Shown: positions 11,852-23,101, numbered from the stretch's first letter. The stretch is DNA of 64,000 nt from Nymphalis io (GCF_905147045.1 NC_065889.1:12777001-12841000); one strand, 5' to 3'. Translations and numbers: made by a program. Notes: generated by a model from the letters alone, not told the origin.

Positions 11852-13654
11852 ATACATACCAATAAGACTCATTTCACTGTTGTAATGGGGGACTTTAACG
11901 CGAAGCTGGGCAAACGATTCGGTGATGAGTTAAAGGGGGGACCACATGGAATTGGAGACCGCAATCCTCGGAACCAGATGTTGGCCGACTTTATGGAGAA
12001 GGAGGGACTCTTTATGATGAACTCCTTTTTCAAGAGGCCAGGTCAACGTAAATGGACCTGGGTGAGCCCTGATGGGAAAACCAAGAATGAGATAGACTTC
12101 ATCTTGTCGACGAGAAAACAAATATTTAATGACGTCTCCATGATCAATGCAGTCAAAACTGGGAGCGATCACAGACTAGTAAGAGGCTCATTAAATATCA
12201 ATGTTAAACTCCTGAGGTCCCGACTTATGAAGTCTACGCTCCGACCATCACCTCTTCAAATCCGAAATCCCGAAGCCTTTCAGCTTGAACTCCAAAACCG
12301 ATTCGATTGCCTAGCAGACTGCGAGGAAGTGGACACATACAACGACAGGTTTGTGGAAACTGTCCGTACGGCTGGGTCTAAGACCTTCAAGACCAGCCGT
12401 ACAAAAGGAACCAAAAAGATCTCTGCCTCTACCCTACGGCTTATGGAGGAAAGACGAAAAAAGATTCTGACGTCCCCAGCTGATGCTGCCAGTTATCGGC
12501 TGATCGCCAGAAATCTGTCTGTTGGGCAGAGTCAACTGACAAGGCTGAAAACTGAGGATGGCAGAATAGTCACGTCAAGATCTGAGCTGTTGGAAGAGGT
12601 TGAGAAGTTCTACAGTCAGCTGTACACGACAGCTCAATCACCTGTCAGTATTCATGCTGCAGATCCCAGAGCAAGACTAACCCGATACTACACTGAAGAT
12701 TTTCAGGACGTCAGTCTTTTCGAGATTAGAATGGCTCTCGAACAACTCAAAAACAACAAGGCACCTGGTGATGATGGTATTACAGCCGAGCTTCTGAAGG
12801 CGGGTGGTACACCGATCCTCAGGGCTCTTCAGAGGCTTTTTAACTCCGTCATAGCCAAAAGTCAAACGCCAAAGGCATGGCACAGAAGTGTGGTGGTACT
12901 TTTCTTTAAGAAGGGTGATAAAACCCTTCTGAAGAACTACAGACCCATCTCACTACTGAGCCATGTTTACAAGTTGTTTTCAAGAGTCATTATGAATCGT
13001 CTCTAGCAAAGGCTTGACGACTTCCAGCCACCCGAACAAGCCGGATTCCGGAAAGGCTTTAGGCTGCTGCAAGTTATACAGAAGACTGAGGAGTATAACC
13101 AGCCACTTTGCTTAGCGTTTGTGGACTATGAGAAAGCCTTTGATTCTGTCGAAACCTGGGCCGTGCTGAATTCTCTTCAAAGGTGCCAAATTGATTATCG
13201 GTATATCAGGGTGTTAAAGTGCTTGTACGAGAACGCCACCATGTCGATCCGACTCCAGGATCAGAACTCAAAACCTATCCAACTGCTGAGAGGTGTAAGA
13301 CAGAGAGACGTGATATCTCCGAAACTGTTTACCGCTGCATTGGAAGATGTTTTCAAGCTTCTGGACTGGAACGGACTTGGCATCAATATCAACGGCGAGT
13401 ACATCACTCATCTTCGATTTGCCGATGACATTGTAATTATGGCTGAGACCTTGGAAGACCTCGGCACTATGCTCGATGACCTCAGCAGGGTTTCCCAACA
13501 AGTGGGTCTAAAAATGAACATGGACAAGACGAAAATCATGTCGAACATCCATGTTGCACCCACTCCTGTCAAGGTTGGAAATTCTGCACTCGAAGTTGTA
13601 GACAACTATGTCTACCTAGGTCAGACCATCCAACTAGGTAGGAGAAAGAAGTAA
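11852..13654 (+). pseudogene. RTE LINE polyprotein, endonuclease end and reverse transcriptase
   Basis: It continues the protein in a second frame. The endonuclease motifs are MGDFNAKLG (from 11885), TWVSPDGKTKNEIDFIL and GSDHRLV. The reverse transcriptase follows with NNKAPGDDGI (12751), FFKKGDKTLLKNYRPISLLS, PPEQAGFRKG, motif A AFVDYEKAFDSV (13113-13148), the GVRQ-D motif and the catalytic FADDIV (13419-13436). Defects are an in-frame TAG at 13004-13006, GVRQGD changed to GVRQRD, and an apparent in-frame loss of roughly 35-40 residues near 12495 plus a smaller loss at 13062 compared with the family as I remember it. The frame ends at a small deletion near 13637 that shifts it. Confidence 0.85.
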
Positions 13655-14109
13655 ATCGTCGAATTCAACTCGGCTGGGCAGCGTTCGGGAAGCTACACGA
13701 TATCTTCTCGTCCCAAATACCGCAGTGTCTCAAGTCGAAAGTCTTCGACCAGTGTGTGTTGCCAGTGATGACTTATGGATCAGAGACGTGGTCGCTCACA
13801 ATGGGCCTCATGAGAAGGCTCAAGATCACTCAAAGGGCAATGGAGAGGGCTATGCTCGGAGTTTCTCTGCGAGATCGAATCAGAAATGATGAAATCCGCA
13901 GGCGAACCAAAGTAACCGACATAGCCCGAAAAGTTGCTAAATTGAAGTGGCAGTGGGCGGGGCACATTGCTCGCAGAACCGACGGCCGCTGGGGCAGAAA
14001 GGTTCTCGAGTGGCGATCACGAACCGGAAGACGCGGCGTGGGTAGGCCCAACGTGGAAATCCTTGGGGGAGGCCTTTGTCCAGCAGTGGACGTCTTTCGG
14101 CTTATATGA
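13655..14109 (+). pseudogene. RTE LINE polyprotein, C-terminal domain
   Basis: The C-terminal part resumes in a third frame with RRIQLGWAAFGKLHDIFSS, then VLPVMTYGSETWSLTMGL and KWQWAGHIARRTDGRWG, all typical of the RTE C terminus. After GRRGVGRP (about 14048) a deletion removes the segment that should read PTRWTDD and onward. The sequence jumps out of frame to the end of the coding region. The copy at 48240-48497 keeps that missing segment. Confidence 0.85.
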
Positions 14110-14136
14110 TGATAATGATGATGATGTACTTATTTA

Positions 14137-14680
14137 GATATTTATATACTGTTTTATGTACTAAACATAAACTAAAACAAAATTTGCTTGTTACACTATT
14201 TACCCTGTCAATTTATGTTGCGAAAAAGTCTGAAAGGTCTTAAGCAAATAAGATTATCATTTAGTTTTTTAAGGCGAAAAACTTTTCGGATAGAAACTCT
14301 GTCAATCCAATTTCACCCTTTCAGAACACTTCGTTTAACTTGTTTTTCCGCATAACATTGTCAATACATAGACGCACTAAAATGTTATGAGCAGTTCTAA
14401 TCGTGTCATAAAATTTTAAAGCCAGTCCAGCAAGTGGCCTTCTCGAAACGTGTGTTGTACTGAATCTATTGGAATATAATAAATGTTTACTAGCCCTTAA
14501 ATACGACACTTTCTTGGTATGATTCATGTTATTAACATTTTTCGTTATATAGTTATATAGTTAGTTTTCGTTATATAGTTAGTCATGTTATAGTTATACT
14601 AGTTATATAAATGTTTTGTTTGTATTTTGAAACCGAGTTTGTATTTTATTTTTACAATCTAGATAGGGTTTAGTACACGT
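14137..14680. other. AT-rich non-coding with a small imperfect tandem repeat
   Basis: No gene recognised. At 14538-14605 the motif GTTATATAGTTA is repeated imperfectly several times. Confidence 0.4.
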
Positions 14681-14711
14681 CCTTCTGCGTAGATACCACC
14701 CACTCATCAAA
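14681..14711 (+). repeat. SINE-A, left part of an interrupted copy
   Basis: The stretch CTGCGTAGATACCACCCACT matches the 5' quarter of SINE-A in sense orientation. The element stops where a LINE begins and resumes at about 15441. Confidence 0.6.
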
Positions 14712-15431
14712 TTCAGCTACCTCCCTCTTTCCGCAATGTGTCCGTCCCTATAACTGACCACCTTGACCTTCTTGGCGTTACTCTCACATCGACTCTTAAT
14801 TTCGGCTCTTTTATTGAGTCCAAAGTCCAAATAGCCACCCGAAAGCTTGGTATCTTCTCCAAAGTACGTTATTTTAATCTAGAACAACTGCTCAGCTTAT
14901 ACATAGCACAAGTGAGGTTTTGTATGGAGTACTGCTCTCACCTTTGGGACGGCCCTGCTAAGCACCACCTTCGGGCTCTAGAGATGATCAGAGATCAGGA
15001 GGCTGATAAGAGACGACCCATTGGTCGGATCTAGACTCCAAAGTCTCGAACATCGACGTGGCGTTGCATTACTTTCAGTTTTCTATCGGATACATTTCGG
15101 AGAATTTGTGCAGGAATTGCACGAACTGATTCTTTCCGCCTCCTTTTACTATCAAACGGCCAGGCAAACCCGACCAAAGCGCCATAGGTACAAAGTGGAA
15201 ATTCCCCGCCTACGTACGAAGCTCTTTGAATCCACATTCATCATTCGCACTGCAAAACTGTGGAATGCTTTGCCTGAGTCAGTATTTCCTGATAGGTACA
15301 ACGTTGGTGTCTTTAAATCCAGAGTGATCAAGTTTCTTTTAGGCAAGCGTACTACATCCTAGACCGTATCGATGCTTAAGATCAGGCAAGTCAACGGTCA
15401 AACGCTTGCTTATTAGGTGTAAAAAAAAAAA
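14712..15431 (+). mobile_element. Jockey-like LINE, 5'-truncated 3' end
   Basis: The last ~700 bp of a non-LTR retrotransposon: the C-terminal part of the reverse transcriptase polyprotein, a short untranslated region and 11 A (15421-15431). It sits inside a SINE-A copy, so it landed after that SINE. A related fragment on the minus strand lies at 23953-24075 plus 25821-26060. The clade label (jockey/CR1 group) rests on the C-terminal motifs only. Confidence 0.8.
14738..15363 (+). pseudogene. Jockey-like LINE ORF2 C-terminal fragment
   Basis: The first frame (from 14738) gives DHLDLLGVTLTSTLNFGSF, a KLGIFSKVRYF stretch and the signature MEYCSHLWDGPAKHHL, which follows the catalytic domain in jockey-type LINEs. 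A small deletion near 15015 shifts the frame. The second frame (to 15361) gives LQSLEHRRGVALLSVFYRIH, ELHELIL, and the C-terminal signature FIIRTAKLWNALPESVFPD with VFKSRVIKFLLG. No catalytic residues are left in the fragment because the 5' part was never copied in. Confidence 0.8.
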
Positions 15432-15440
15432 CGAATACCA

Positions 15441-15610
15441 AACAACTACTTAATTTTAATGTACTTAGTTTTGTTGTGTTCCAGTTAAAAGGGCTAGTGA
15501 GGCAGTATAACTACAGGCACATTTTAGATCCCAAAGTTAGTGGCAGTTTGGCGATGTAAGGAATGATTAATATTATTTATAGTGCCATTGTGTATGGGCA
15601 TTGCCAGTTT
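15441..15610 (+). repeat. SINE-A, right part of the interrupted copy
   Basis: Sense-oriented, strongly diverged SINE-A sequence resumes after the LINE poly(A): TTTTGTTGTGTTCCAG, CTACAGGCACATTTTAGATC, and GTGCCATTGTGTATGGGC. The usual tail is not recognisable. Confidence 0.65.
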
Positions 15611-17056
15611 CTCTTCTACCACGGACTTTCCACCGGTGGTTATTATTCAATTATTTTTTAAATATTTTAATTACAGATGACAAACTGCTTCTGATCTAAT
15701 AATGCCTTCGTTGAACTTATAATGCAGTTCAGAAAAGGCAATTAGAGTCGTATCCGTATACCTTTTAAATATTTTCACTTTTAATGTAATTGATATCGGT
15801 TTTCAAATAAAATAAGTAAGTTTTCAGTGTCTAAAAACGTCAGAGAATCTAACGTTAATGTCTAAAATAGTCTTTTTCAAATAAACTTCTTTGACAAAGC
15901 TGAATAATTTCAATTAGCGTAAATAGCTTGAAATCTTTAGAGGTTAGTCTCGTAATGGACCTACAAAATAAACGAAGAAACTCCAACAATTGCGTTCCGG
16001 ATATTAAACGAAGGATTGTCAAAGAATAAAAGAACTTGCCTTATTTTTCTTTTTTTGTAAGCCCATGTTAACTCTAAATGAATGTATAAATTGTGAATTT
16101 CACCGCACAAAAGGCGCGTTTAGTCGCCAAGATAAATAAAAATCTTTTCAAATTATATGTACTGACCTTGTCCTTTGATGTTTCGAATTTCTGTATTTTG
16201 TTTCGAAGATGAATAGTCTTACCCTTTTCTAAAGAACTGGATGTAACCAAGAGATTACTTCTAATACCTTATTAAATTATGTCCAAGACAGCCTTGTTGG
16301 TCTATTGCCTAGTTTGTAAGGGTCTGTTGAAAAACTATTGTGTTTTTTGACGAGAAATTCACCGTTTTTTTTAATCACATTATATACTACTTCAGATTGA
16401 AAAATGAAAGCGACATTTTTTATTTGCAGAAAATATTTCAAGTGAAAATGCTACCTATTCAATTTTTTTAGGGTTTTACTGCGAATAATTTGAGCTAAAG
16501 CTATCGGGAAGTGGAAGAACTTCATTTAGTGAACGATTTAATACAAGCTGAATTACTATATACCTACTCGTAAATAAGAAACTATTAAACCCAAATTTGC
16601 CTATTTCTATAAATGCAACGAAATTTAAAAAAAAAAACAGTGTTATTGAGAAATATGAATGAAAAAAATATTATTCGCCAAAATATATATATATGAAACC
16701 ACTTTAATAGAATAAATCTTAAATCATGCGATAGTCTAGTAATTTTCGTATTTAATAAGTACAATTAAATAAGTACCTACACTTTGAACAAACAACCATC
16801 ACTTTATTTTTTAAAGTTGATTATAAAAAATTACCTCTGCATGATATTAGTACGGCAACAAAGTTCAATTAATATTCGCATCCCCTAGAGTCTAAGTCAC
16901 AACTTTAACCTTATAGTGGTTGAAATATTATATGATGAAAGTTTGATTTTTTTTTTCTTTAAATTAGCAACGTGAAAATCGCTAATAATACATTTAATTA
17001 AATACAAAAAAGTTTAACATTATTAAAAAAACTTTCTTTTTAGCTAACCTTATTTT
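15611..17056. other. AT-rich non-coding, nothing recognised
   Basis: No gene or repeat family recognised in this 1.4 kb. Confidence 0.4.
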
Positions 17057-17110
17057 AAAAAAAGGAGAAGAGGCCTTAGCCCAGCAGTGGGACATTCACA
17101 GGCTGTTACT
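17057..17110 (+). repeat. SINE-M 3' end fragment
   Basis: Only the last ~50 bp is present in sense: GGAGAAGAGGCCTTAGCCC, AGCAGTGGGACATTCACAGG and CTGTTACT. It is 5'-truncated, as expected for LINE-driven retroposition. Confidence 0.75.
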
Positions 17111-17212
17111 TTTCTTTTTAGAGTTAAAATAGAAATCGAGATTTATTATATTATTAGTTTAATGGATAAATTTGGTTTGGGTAAAATAAATAATGTTTAA
17201 TAAATTTTTATT

Positions 17213-17452
17213 GAGCCGATAACCCAGTGCAGTTAGAACAAGTAAATGTTAACCGAAGATTACGGGTCCAAGTAGCATTATTGAATTTTCACGTTTTAAA
17301 GTATTCATAATTTAATTCATGATTGGTAGTAAAGGGAAACAGCATGAGAAAACCTGCATATATATGATGTTTGCCCCATGTATATCCACCAAACAGCATT
17401 GGAGCAGGCTTTCTTTTCCTCAAAAGCAGAGAAGTTTATTGCTGGGCATGAC
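17213..17452 (+). repeat. SINE-M, full-length but strongly diverged
   Basis: The order of consensus blocks is kept: GAGCCGATAACCCAG head, TTAACCGAAGATTACGGGTC, ATTGAATTTTCACG, GAGAAAACCTGCAT, TATCCACCAA and GCATTGGAGCAGG. This is an old copy. Confidence 0.65.
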
Positions 17453-17849
17453 ACGTAACAAATTAGTAACATAACTTAACAAAATATTAAATATTATATA
17501 TTCCTATCACGAAAACCATACCATACCACACATCACGAAAATTCGTCTTGGAAAGCTAGCGTCGATAGTGCGTATATATGTATGTGCTAAATATAACGAA
17601 TTTTGGAATGATTATACATGACATCTTTCATGTCACGATTATTTTAAGTTGGTAAGTTCATCATCAAATTAGTAGGAAATAATGTTTGAAATAGATCTAC
17701 TTAATATACAACTGTCATGAACCTTTGAAGTTATACTTTAAATTAATGTTGTTGTTAAAATTTTTATAAGCCTACACGATAATCTTTGAATGTTATGTAC
17801 AGTTATAATTGACTTACATATAAGAAATTGTTTATATGTGTATATTTTT
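17453..17849. other. AT-rich non-coding, nothing recognised
   Basis: No recognised feature between two SINE-M copies of the same orientation. Confidence 0.4.
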
Positions 17850-18128
17850 CGCGTGAATCTTAACTGATGATCGTGGGCGGGAACCCAGCCAAGCACCACT
17901 TAATTGTCATGTGCTTAATTTGTGTTTATAATTCATCTCGTGCTTGACGGTGAAGGAAAACATCGACAGGTGAGGAAACCTGCATGTGTTTAATTTCACT
18001 GAAATTCTGCCACATGTGTATTCCACCAACCCGCATTATAGAAGAGTGGTGGAATAAGCTCTAAACCTTCTCCTCAAAAAGGAGAGAAGGCCTTAGCCCA
18101 GCAGTGGGACAATCACAGGCTGTTACTG
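17850..18128 (+). repeat. SINE-M copy lacking only the first ~30 bp
   Basis: Well-preserved sense copy from GCGTGAATCTTAACTGATGA to the end CACAGGCTGTTACTGCA. The A-box part of the tRNA-like head is missing and the B-box region is mutated (GGCGGGAACCC). Confidence 0.85.
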
Positions 18129-18660
18129 CATTGTGTATGTGGTGTGTTTTTTTGTGTAATATATATATTGTATAAAAAAATACACGTTTGAAACCCATAA
18201 CTTAATTTATAAAATTTGTAAATTTTTAATAATGCATATGAATTTCATTCGACCAATTACGTTAATTACTTGCATAACTTACAAAAATATTTAATTCCAA
18301 CTAGTTCAGCACAGATAAACATATTCTTTAACTACTAGGTTATTTAAACCGCTTGGGATATCCGCAGTAAAGACATTGCCAAACGCAATGAGGCACAACG
18401 GAAAAGTGAACTCGACTAGATATACTAATCTCATGCGCTTAACGAATTCCGGTATACGTTCATTCGCTTACATAATTTGTTACGATTCGAATTAAGAAAA
18501 TATTACACATTATAATCATGTCAAATTAAATAAGACAAAAATCTAAAATCTTAAACTTTAAACTTTACAAATAAGAAGGTTCTTATAATCATTTTTGAAC
18601 CATTTAATCATTAGTAATTTATAGGATTATAAACGTAAAGTCACTGGTTCGGTGGCAAAA
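18129..18660. other. AT-rich non-coding, nothing recognised
   Basis: No repeat family or gene recognised. Confidence 0.4.
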
Positions 18661-18701
18661 AAAAAAATAACCGAACCAAACCGAGGTTCGGTTATTTTTT
18701 T
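18661..18701. repeat. Perfect 17 bp-arm inverted repeat
   Basis: The left arm at 18661-18677 (AAAAAAATAACCGAACC) is the exact reverse complement of 18685-18701, with a 7-base loop. Another GGTTCGGT lies at 18646. It sits 23 bp upstream of a SINE-E copy. The run of T after a stem resembles a pol III stop, but no transcript is implied. Confidence 0.8.
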
Positions 18702-18723
18702 AATATTAATTATTATTAATTTT

Positions 18724-18985
18724 GGAGGGCTGGTTGGCGTGGTTGGTAGATACTTGCCTCCCGCCCGCAAGGTTGTAGGTTCGATTCCCACCCAGAAAAG
18801 ACATTTGTATGCATGCCTTTTTGTCCTGAGTCTGGGTGTAATTATGTACATAAGTATGAATTTACAAAATAAGAGTAGTATATGTAGTATATCAGTTGTC
18901 TGGTTTCCATTGTACAAGCTCTGCTTAATTTGGGATCAGATAGTCGTGTGTGAATAATGTCCCAGGATATTATTATTAATAATAA
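18724..18985 (+). repeat. SINE-E copy (tRNA-Glu-like head), full length
   Basis: Sense copy: head GGTTGGCGTGGTTGGTAG (A-box region), GGTTCGATTCCCACCC (B box), then CTGAGTCTGGGTGTAATTAT, AGTAGTATATGTAGTATATC and the 3' end GTGTGTGAATAATGTCCC followed by ATT repeats. Other copies of the family have CTTTCACGCC in the anticodon arm, suggesting descent from tRNA-Glu(UUC). This copy has CTCCCGCCC there. Confidence 0.85.
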
Positions 18986-19800
18986 TATTAAAAAATTAAC
19001 ATCATATTTTAACTATATAATATAATATACATATATTGGTTCAACAAAATCTTTTTAAGTAAGATGATAGAATTAATTATTTGCACAACTTGAAAAATGC
19101 CTAAAAATTTCACACTTAATTAGAGATAAAATCAGATTCCCCATCATCGAAATCTCGTTATTGCTATAAACGCATAGTACAAAACACAAGTACAATTAGC
19201 AGGTAAAGTTAAAACGGAATCATCGCGTCTTAATACATCAAGTTATTACTAAGTTATTTAACTTTTTGACTGTACGCATTTAACCCCTCACATAACGTAC
19301 AACACCTAACCGACTTCATTAAAAGTTACGCGGTGAAGTCGCACAGCTCAAACGTAATGTTAATCTGTCCTTAGCAATTTTATGATTGTACTTTGTGGAC
19401 TTTTCAAATTACGTTTAATATCACAGAGTTGATGCCGTAGAAGTGGCATGTGAGCGTCGAAATTTGAATATGATACCTTGTGTATTTTCTAGTAGCACTA
19501 AATTGATACGTAGTCACTATAAATATTATATTAGGCCTCGTTTCGTATTTTGTGTTTTTTTTATGTAAGATGTGGATAGTAATAATATTTATTTACATTT
19601 AATAATGAAATTATATAATAATAAGAATATTATTTAATAATAATAAAATTTCACAAAATGACTCACCGTTTTCCATAACAGTATCGTATAATTTGTTGTT
19701 CAAATTATATTCTTCATTTACTCAATTATATATCCTGTTTTCATTTTTTTTTAATAAATTATCACATACAGTTGTATAGATAGGCGAAATTCTATAGTAT
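18986..19800. other. AT-rich non-coding, nothing recognised
   Basis: No recognised gene or repeat. Confidence 0.4.
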
Positions 19801-20082
19801 AGTAACAGCCGGTGAATGTTCCAGTGCTGGGCTAAGGCCTCCTCTCCTTTTTTGTAGGGAAGGCTTAGAGATTATTCCACCACGCTGCTCCAATGCGGGT
19901 GTATGGAATACACATGTGTATGTTTTCTAAAAATTTATTCCTTCACCGTCAAGCACGAGATGAATTATAAACACAAATTAAGCACATTAAAATTTAGTGG
20001 TGGTGGTGTAAAACTTGCCTAGGTTTGAACCTACGTTCATCGGTTACGATTCACGTGTTCTAACCACTAGACCATTTCGGCT
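19801..20082 (-). repeat. SINE-M copy, near full length
   Basis: Minus-strand copy from head (CCATTTCGGCT on + at 20072-20082) to tail (AGTAACAGCCGGTGAATG at 19801). The middle, around the ACACATGTG block, is shortened, and a GGT expansion is present near 20000. Confidence 0.85.
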
Positions 20083-21270
20083 CGGCGAAATTAACACTTA
20101 GTTTAATATATTACATAAATTTTTAAAATTCGAATAGAGAACCGAATCTTTTGCGTAATTTTAACTTTCTGAGGGCTTTGAATTTAATAAATTAGGGTTG
20201 TGAGATTTCAAACTTTACGTTTTAGATTTTAAAATAAATTATATCTTATACTCAAATATTTGTCAGTATAATAAACATTTCGTGACTATAATTGGATGCT
20301 AAGTTTGAGAGAAATATGCAAACAAATAACTCCAATTAAGCATCAATCTATGAGTTGAAATAAAAATGATCATTGACGCTAAATATCAGGTCTCTTATAG
20401 ACTCATTTGAACCAGCATATTTTTACAATATTAAATTTAATGTAAAACCAATATGTACCATTGATCATATAAACAAATCATAATAGTCAACGCGTAACTC
20501 TAAGCGATAAATTAATTGAAAAGTTCAGAATGGAAGCTGCGTACTAACATGAAAGACGCCTTTGACAAAGACAATGAACTCAATTCGGATTTAATTTAGA
20601 TTCTTAATTCAAACGCTGTTAACTTTTTAAAGAATTTTCCCCAATCAGTTTTAACGGTTTTATCCCCATTATTAATTTGAATCTAGCAATCAATTATTGT
20701 TTTTTCATGCAAAAGCGGAATGTTTGGTATTGATTTAAATGCCTCGTGATTATTATATAAGCGGCTAAGAGTAAAATATAAGGTACTTCTTAACCAGGTA
20801 CAAAAAAAAAATTACACAAGTAGCATTCCTACTACTAAACGTACTATACGTACAAACCTATTTTTAATTTCAATACCAAAAGCGCTTCAGGATAAATTTA
20901 TGGAATTAGGAACTCATACTTATTACTCGTGTTTACTTAGAACTCTAAAATCGACGTTAAAATATAACGCATTTGTGCTTATGTAAGCACGCTAAATCTA
21001 AGAGTCAAATTCGAAGAGAGATCTTACAGAATAATAGCATTGCTGATACATTTCGGTATAAAATATAACAAAATACTTATTATTCGGACACTGCTGATAT
21101 TTTTTCGTTTCCTTTAAAATCATCAACTGTTTGAATTTATTAAATGACGAAAGAGGTATATTTACATTTCCAATTACGTTCTTACGAATTTATCCAAAAT
21201 ATATTTAATGTTTAAATGGACAAAATAAATCCGAATGTAATTTACAAACGTAAATACTTAACTAAATGCT
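20083..21270. other. AT-rich non-coding, nothing recognised
   Basis: No recognised gene or repeat over 1.2 kb. Confidence 0.4.
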
Positions 21271-21537
21271 ATTTTTTTATGTTATATATACGTGGAAGGG
21301 CACATGGGACACCAGGTCACCACCACCCAAAATCATTGGCATTGTAAAAAATATTAACTATCCTTTATATTGTCAATGCGCAACCAACCTTGGAAGTTAA
21401 GATGTTATGTTGTGCCTGTTACACTGGCTCACTCATTTTTCAAACCAGAACACAATATTAATAGGTATTGCTGTTTAGCGGTAGAATATCTGAGTGATGA
21501 TACTAACCCAGACGGGCTTGCGCAAAGCGCTACCACC
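21271..21537 (-). repeat. SINE-A, main part of a copy interrupted by an R1-clade LINE
   Basis: Minus-strand copy with tail region at 21271-21290 and head at 21537 on +. Blocks seen are CATTGGCATTGTAAAAAATA, GCGCAACCAACCTTGG, ACACTGGCTCACTC and GACGGGCTTGCGCAAAGCGC. The LINE entered 5 bp or less from its 5' end. The last 12 bp (21526-21537) are repeated after the LINE at 22280-22291. Confidence 0.85.
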
Positions 21538-22279
21538 TTTTTTTTTTCTCGCAGTGGAAACCTTCAAAAAGGTACCCGGGTCCTATGGGGGTGAAACCGG
21601 GTTATGTGGGATTCTTACCCACTAAAACCACTGCGATGGCCGTCCTCAGCACGGATCGGAGAGGCGGGATCGTGTTGATATAACGCATCCGCGGCCTCTC
21701 CCGTGCTTTGCTCCACTCGTGGCTCGGCGGAGCTCTCATCAGCGGGCGAATTTCGCCCCCCGCACTCCTCGCAAGTGTGTACGGCAGCGCGAGGCCATCA
21801 CGGCTGCCATCCTCCACAGGGCCGTCTGAAATAGGACACGTGAGGCCCCCACCTCACGCATCCACGGCCCCAGGGATACGCCCTATCTTTTAAGCTCCGG
21901 GCGTCTGGGCTATTGGAGGGCCGAGACGACGCTTTCGTCGTCTCCACCGAGCAGGATCGGCCCTTTCCCGTTCCCGTCTCCTTCTAAACCATGACGATCT
22001 CACAGAAGGAGGCTACGGCCCTCCACGCCGATTCCCTGCGAAGCATCGCCGACATGATTGCTCGCAGGGACAGGTCTTGTCCGACTTCACGGACCAGGGT
22101 CTCCCTCTCCGCACTCCACGCGCGGCACACTTCCAACGTATGCTGAGCGGTGTCCCGGTCCGCGCCACAGTGGTGACACATCGCCGTCGATACACGTCCG
22201 ATCTTACACAGGTATTCTCCAAAACAACCTTGACCGGTCATTACCTGCGTAAGTCGGAAGGTGACTCGTCGTTACCTTT
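21538..22279 (-). mobile_element. R1-clade LINE 3' end, 5'-truncated, with 12 bp target duplication
   Basis: A 742 bp, GC-rich insert clearly unlike its AT-rich surroundings. In sense (minus strand) it contains the end of the R1-type polyprotein, a ~420 bp untranslated region with GGTTTTAGTGGGTAAG, and a poly(A) tail (T run at 21538-21549). The target site AGCGCTACCACC lies perfectly duplicated on both sides (21526-21537 and 22280-22291). R1 proper inserts in 28S rDNA; this copy is in a SINE, so it belongs to a lineage without that specificity or jumped off-target. Confidence 0.9.
21984..22265 (-). pseudogene. R1-clade LINE polyprotein C-terminal fragment
   Basis: The frame is open from the truncation point and reads VTFRLTQVMTGQGCFGEYL, then a zinc-knuckle-like CHHCGADRDTAQHTLEVC (CX2CX8HX4C), then EVGQDLSLRAI and SFCEIVMV with a stop at 21984-21986. 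These are the standard C-terminal landmarks of insect R1-clade ORF2, downstream of the reverse transcriptase. Catalytic parts are absent because of 5' truncation. The surviving frame is intact, implying a fairly recent insertion. Confidence 0.85.
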
Positions 22280-22293
22280 AGCGCTACCACCTA
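22280..22293 (-). repeat. Target duplication and residual SINE-A 5' end
   Basis: AGCGCTACCACC repeats 21526-21537 exactly and marks the right side of the LINE insertion. It is the last remnant of the interrupted SINE-A. Confidence 0.85.
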
Positions 22294-22349
22294 GTACAAC
22301 ATAACTTACATTACTTCACTTATAGGCAATAACTGAATGCATAAATGTA

Positions 22350-22650
22350 GAGTTACAGTCTGTAAATGTCCCACTGCTGGGCCAAGGCCTCCTCTTCCTT
22401 TTGAAGAAAAAGTTTTTGGACCTTATTTCACCAAGCTGCTCCAATGCGGGTTGTTGGGGTACACATGTGGCAGAATTTCAGTGAAATTAGACACATGCAG
22501 GTTTCCTCAAAATGTTTTTCTTTACCGTCAAGCACGAGATGAATTAAAATCACAAAATAAGCACATTAAAATTCAGCGGTGCTTGCCCGGGTTTGAACCC
22601 ACGATCATCGGTTAAGATTCACGCGTTCTTACTACTAGGTCATCTTCGCC
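22350..22650 (-). repeat. SINE-M copy, full length
   Basis: Minus-strand copy from head (CATCTTCGCC on + at 22641-22650) through GGTTTGAACCCACGATCATC (B box, on +) to the tail at 22350 (AGTTACAGTCTGTAAATGTC). Confidence 0.85.
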
Positions 22651-23101
22651 CATATAAGCCCATAAATGTAATGTAACGTGAACTTATATAACTTAAAATG
22701 TAAACAAAAAAATAAAAAAAGACAAATTAACAAAACAATAGCAGTAAATGTTCGGTGACGACATTTATGACATTGCGTACAATATTTTTATATTTAATAT
22801 GCTACTGATTTTTTACAAGGTTTTATTAGCCTAGCAATGTTTTTTTAGTTTAGTTAGCTCACTTTTAAAGTCAATGCGGATGTCCGCTACAATCCAAAAG
22901 AGATGAGGCATAGGTTCAATAGTTTTTAGAGGTATGGGAGTGTTACTACTGCGTAACGCTGGGCAGTTGTTGAAAATATCTTGACAGAAACTCCAAAAAT
23001 CACTTTTCGCTCAACCTGGTTATAGAATCCATGACCTTGGCATTGAAAGGTAACTATACGTACGAGGTAGTTCGAATAAAGTTGATAATAGTAGCAAAAC
23101 A
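22651..23101. other. AT-rich non-coding, nothing recognised
   Basis: No recognised feature. Confidence 0.4.

Larger units (their letters stand above)
10825..14126 (+). mobile_element. RTE-clade LINE (HmRTE type), nearly full length, inactive
   Basis: A ~3.3 kb non-LTR retrotransposon. From 5' to 3' it has a more GC-rich leader (10840-11316), an apurinic-type endonuclease, a reverse transcriptase with FADD, a C-terminal domain with KLKWQWAGHIARRTDG, and a GATGAT-type microsatellite tail at 14105-14126, as usual for RTE. The protein resembles the endonuclease-reverse transcriptase known from Heliconius (HmRTE). TTATTTA occurs just left (10816-10822) and right (14130-14136) and may be the target duplication. 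The 5' limit is approximate. Frameshifts, one stop and several deletions make it non-functional. Confidence 0.85.
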
